Assembly: GCA_018242545.1 (NCBI GenBank) | Contig: JAFEBT010000005.1 | Span: 1-53,742 of the forward strand | Source of the DNA: Pseudomonadota bacterium | GTDB lineage: Bacteria; Pseudomonadota; Alphaproteobacteria; 16-39-46 | Reading direction: 5' to 3' | Length of the DNA: 53,742 nt | Part shown: one piece after another, positions 53,280 through 53,742 of the stretch | How positions within the stretch are numbered: the stretch's first letter is position 1 | Layout of the letters: the number at the start of each line of letters is the position of its first letter | Notes under the pieces: model-generated | The model's input: only the letters and a program-made list of their open reading frames with translations | What the model was told of the DNA's origin: nothing | The model's database searches: none | Program-made: the position numbers and the translations under genes

Positions 53280-53510
53280 TTAAATAGTTTTTATTTTTTT
53301 CAGAAAAGACGTAATTTTATATAAGTACTCACGAACCTTTTTTTTAAGAAAAAAATATTTTTTTAAAAATTTATTAAAAGTTTTGATTTTTTTACGTGAA
53401 TTTTTTTGAAAAGCTCTTTGAAGTGTCTTTTTAATTAAGATAGAAACCTTTGAAGAGGCGCTAGCCTGGCATGTATATAGATTAAGGATATTTTTCTTTC
53501 TAAGCGTCAT
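53280..53510 (-). CDS. Small highly basic ORF, unknown
   Basis: ATG 53510 has AAGGA about 8 nt upstream and opens a 76-codon frame; ATG 53525 is an alternative. The product is lysine-rich with one Cys near residue 13 and runs such as KKYFFLKKKVREYL. It ends 27 nt before the SDR start, which fits an operon leader gene. AT-rich DNA easily gives Lys/Phe-rich frames, so it may be spurious. No family recognised. Confidence 0.35.
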   Translation of the reverse strand: MTLRKKNILNLYTCQASASSKVSILIKKTLQRAFQKNSRKKIKTFNKFLKKYFFLKKKVREYLYKITSFLKKIKTI

Positions 53511-53742
53511 GGTTTTTTCCTTCATAAATGAATCTTAAAAAAATTTATAATGTTAGAATTTATTTCTAGATATTGTGAAAAAAAACTTAAAAAACCTCTT
53601 CTCGGGAAATTTACTTAGATTCATAAAAATTAAAATATATCTTAAAAGAAAAAATAAAAAGCATTAACCCCATTTTTTTCTTATTATTAGGTTGTGTCCA
53701 CTTTTCATCAAGAAGGAAAAAAGAATACTAATGAATTGATTT

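Noticed and set aside
49298-53510. Lasso-peptide or beta-lactam cluster
   Set aside because: AsnB keeps Cys2 and a normal glutaminase half, and no leader protease or typical precursor is present.
53680-53742. Insertion-sequence end (GTTGTGTCCACTTTTC)
   Set aside because: Resembles IS termini, but no transposase or matching repeat is in the window.
1-53742. CRISPR arrays or complete prophage
   Set aside because: No regularly spaced repeats and no phage structural or integrase genes.

Overview
The window is AT-rich bacterial chromosome from a host-associated alphaproteobacterium, most likely a Holosporales/Caedibacter-type intracellular symbiont (inference). The grounds are an ATP/ADP translocase (12489-13895), alphaproteobacterial housekeeping genes (Nfu, DUF1178, DUF3035, an MCE/Mla operon, LipB, PgI, IleS-LspA), an AAA-ATPase/PD-(D/E)XK gene of the kind abundant in such genomes, mazEF, a transposase remnant, and very large secreted proteins with eukaryote-like repeats. 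TGA is an ordinary stop here (nfu, tsaB and rimI end with it).

Layout. 1-2384: RNase P RNA, then a mazEF islet flanked by 24-bp exact direct repeats of the rnpB 3' end, with a decayed second rnpB fragment. 2385-5735: nfu, a Bax-like glucosaminidase, a VanX-type dipeptidase and tsaB-rimI. 6133-7851: an AAA-ATPase/nuclease gene broken by one TGA. 7932-15575: trpS, an RND efflux permease, tlc, lipB, a DUF1178 gene and grxC. 15747-21066: a zone of small or unknown exported proteins in which two genes have their signal peptide out of frame with the mature part; Hsp20, an EamA transporter and pcm lie among them. 21410-28850: ileS-lspA-DUF3035-pgi and mutL. 28985-29521: hairpins and a truncated transposase. 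29636-45464: a small acidic exported protein, a structured intergenic region, and three giant Sec-signal proteins (1534, 1263 and about 2050 aa). 45630-49125: the MCE/Mla lipid-transport operon. 49298-53510: asparagine synthase, glycosyltransferase, SDR and a small basic ORF.

The most interesting part is the giant-protein locus. All three proteins have an N-terminal export signal, leucine-rich segments, and a Gly/Ala-rich hydrophobic segment lying next to or inside the LRR part near the C-terminus. The 1263-aa protein carries a ~250-aa module twice, and the 1534-aa protein repeats its beta-like module plus LRR. The ~2050-aa protein adds ankyrin-like repeats and ends in a patatin-like fold whose nucleophile motif reads GSNGG instead of GxSxG. 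I read this as an expanding family of exported host-interaction proteins, one carrying a pseudo-phospholipase. That is inference; the architecture itself is visible in the translations.

Functional links: Tlc and the carrier proteins fit dependence on a host. Bax, VanX and LspA serve envelope and wall turnover. Mla maintains outer-membrane lipid. The asnB-GT-SDR cluster probably makes or decorates a surface glycan or a small molecule.
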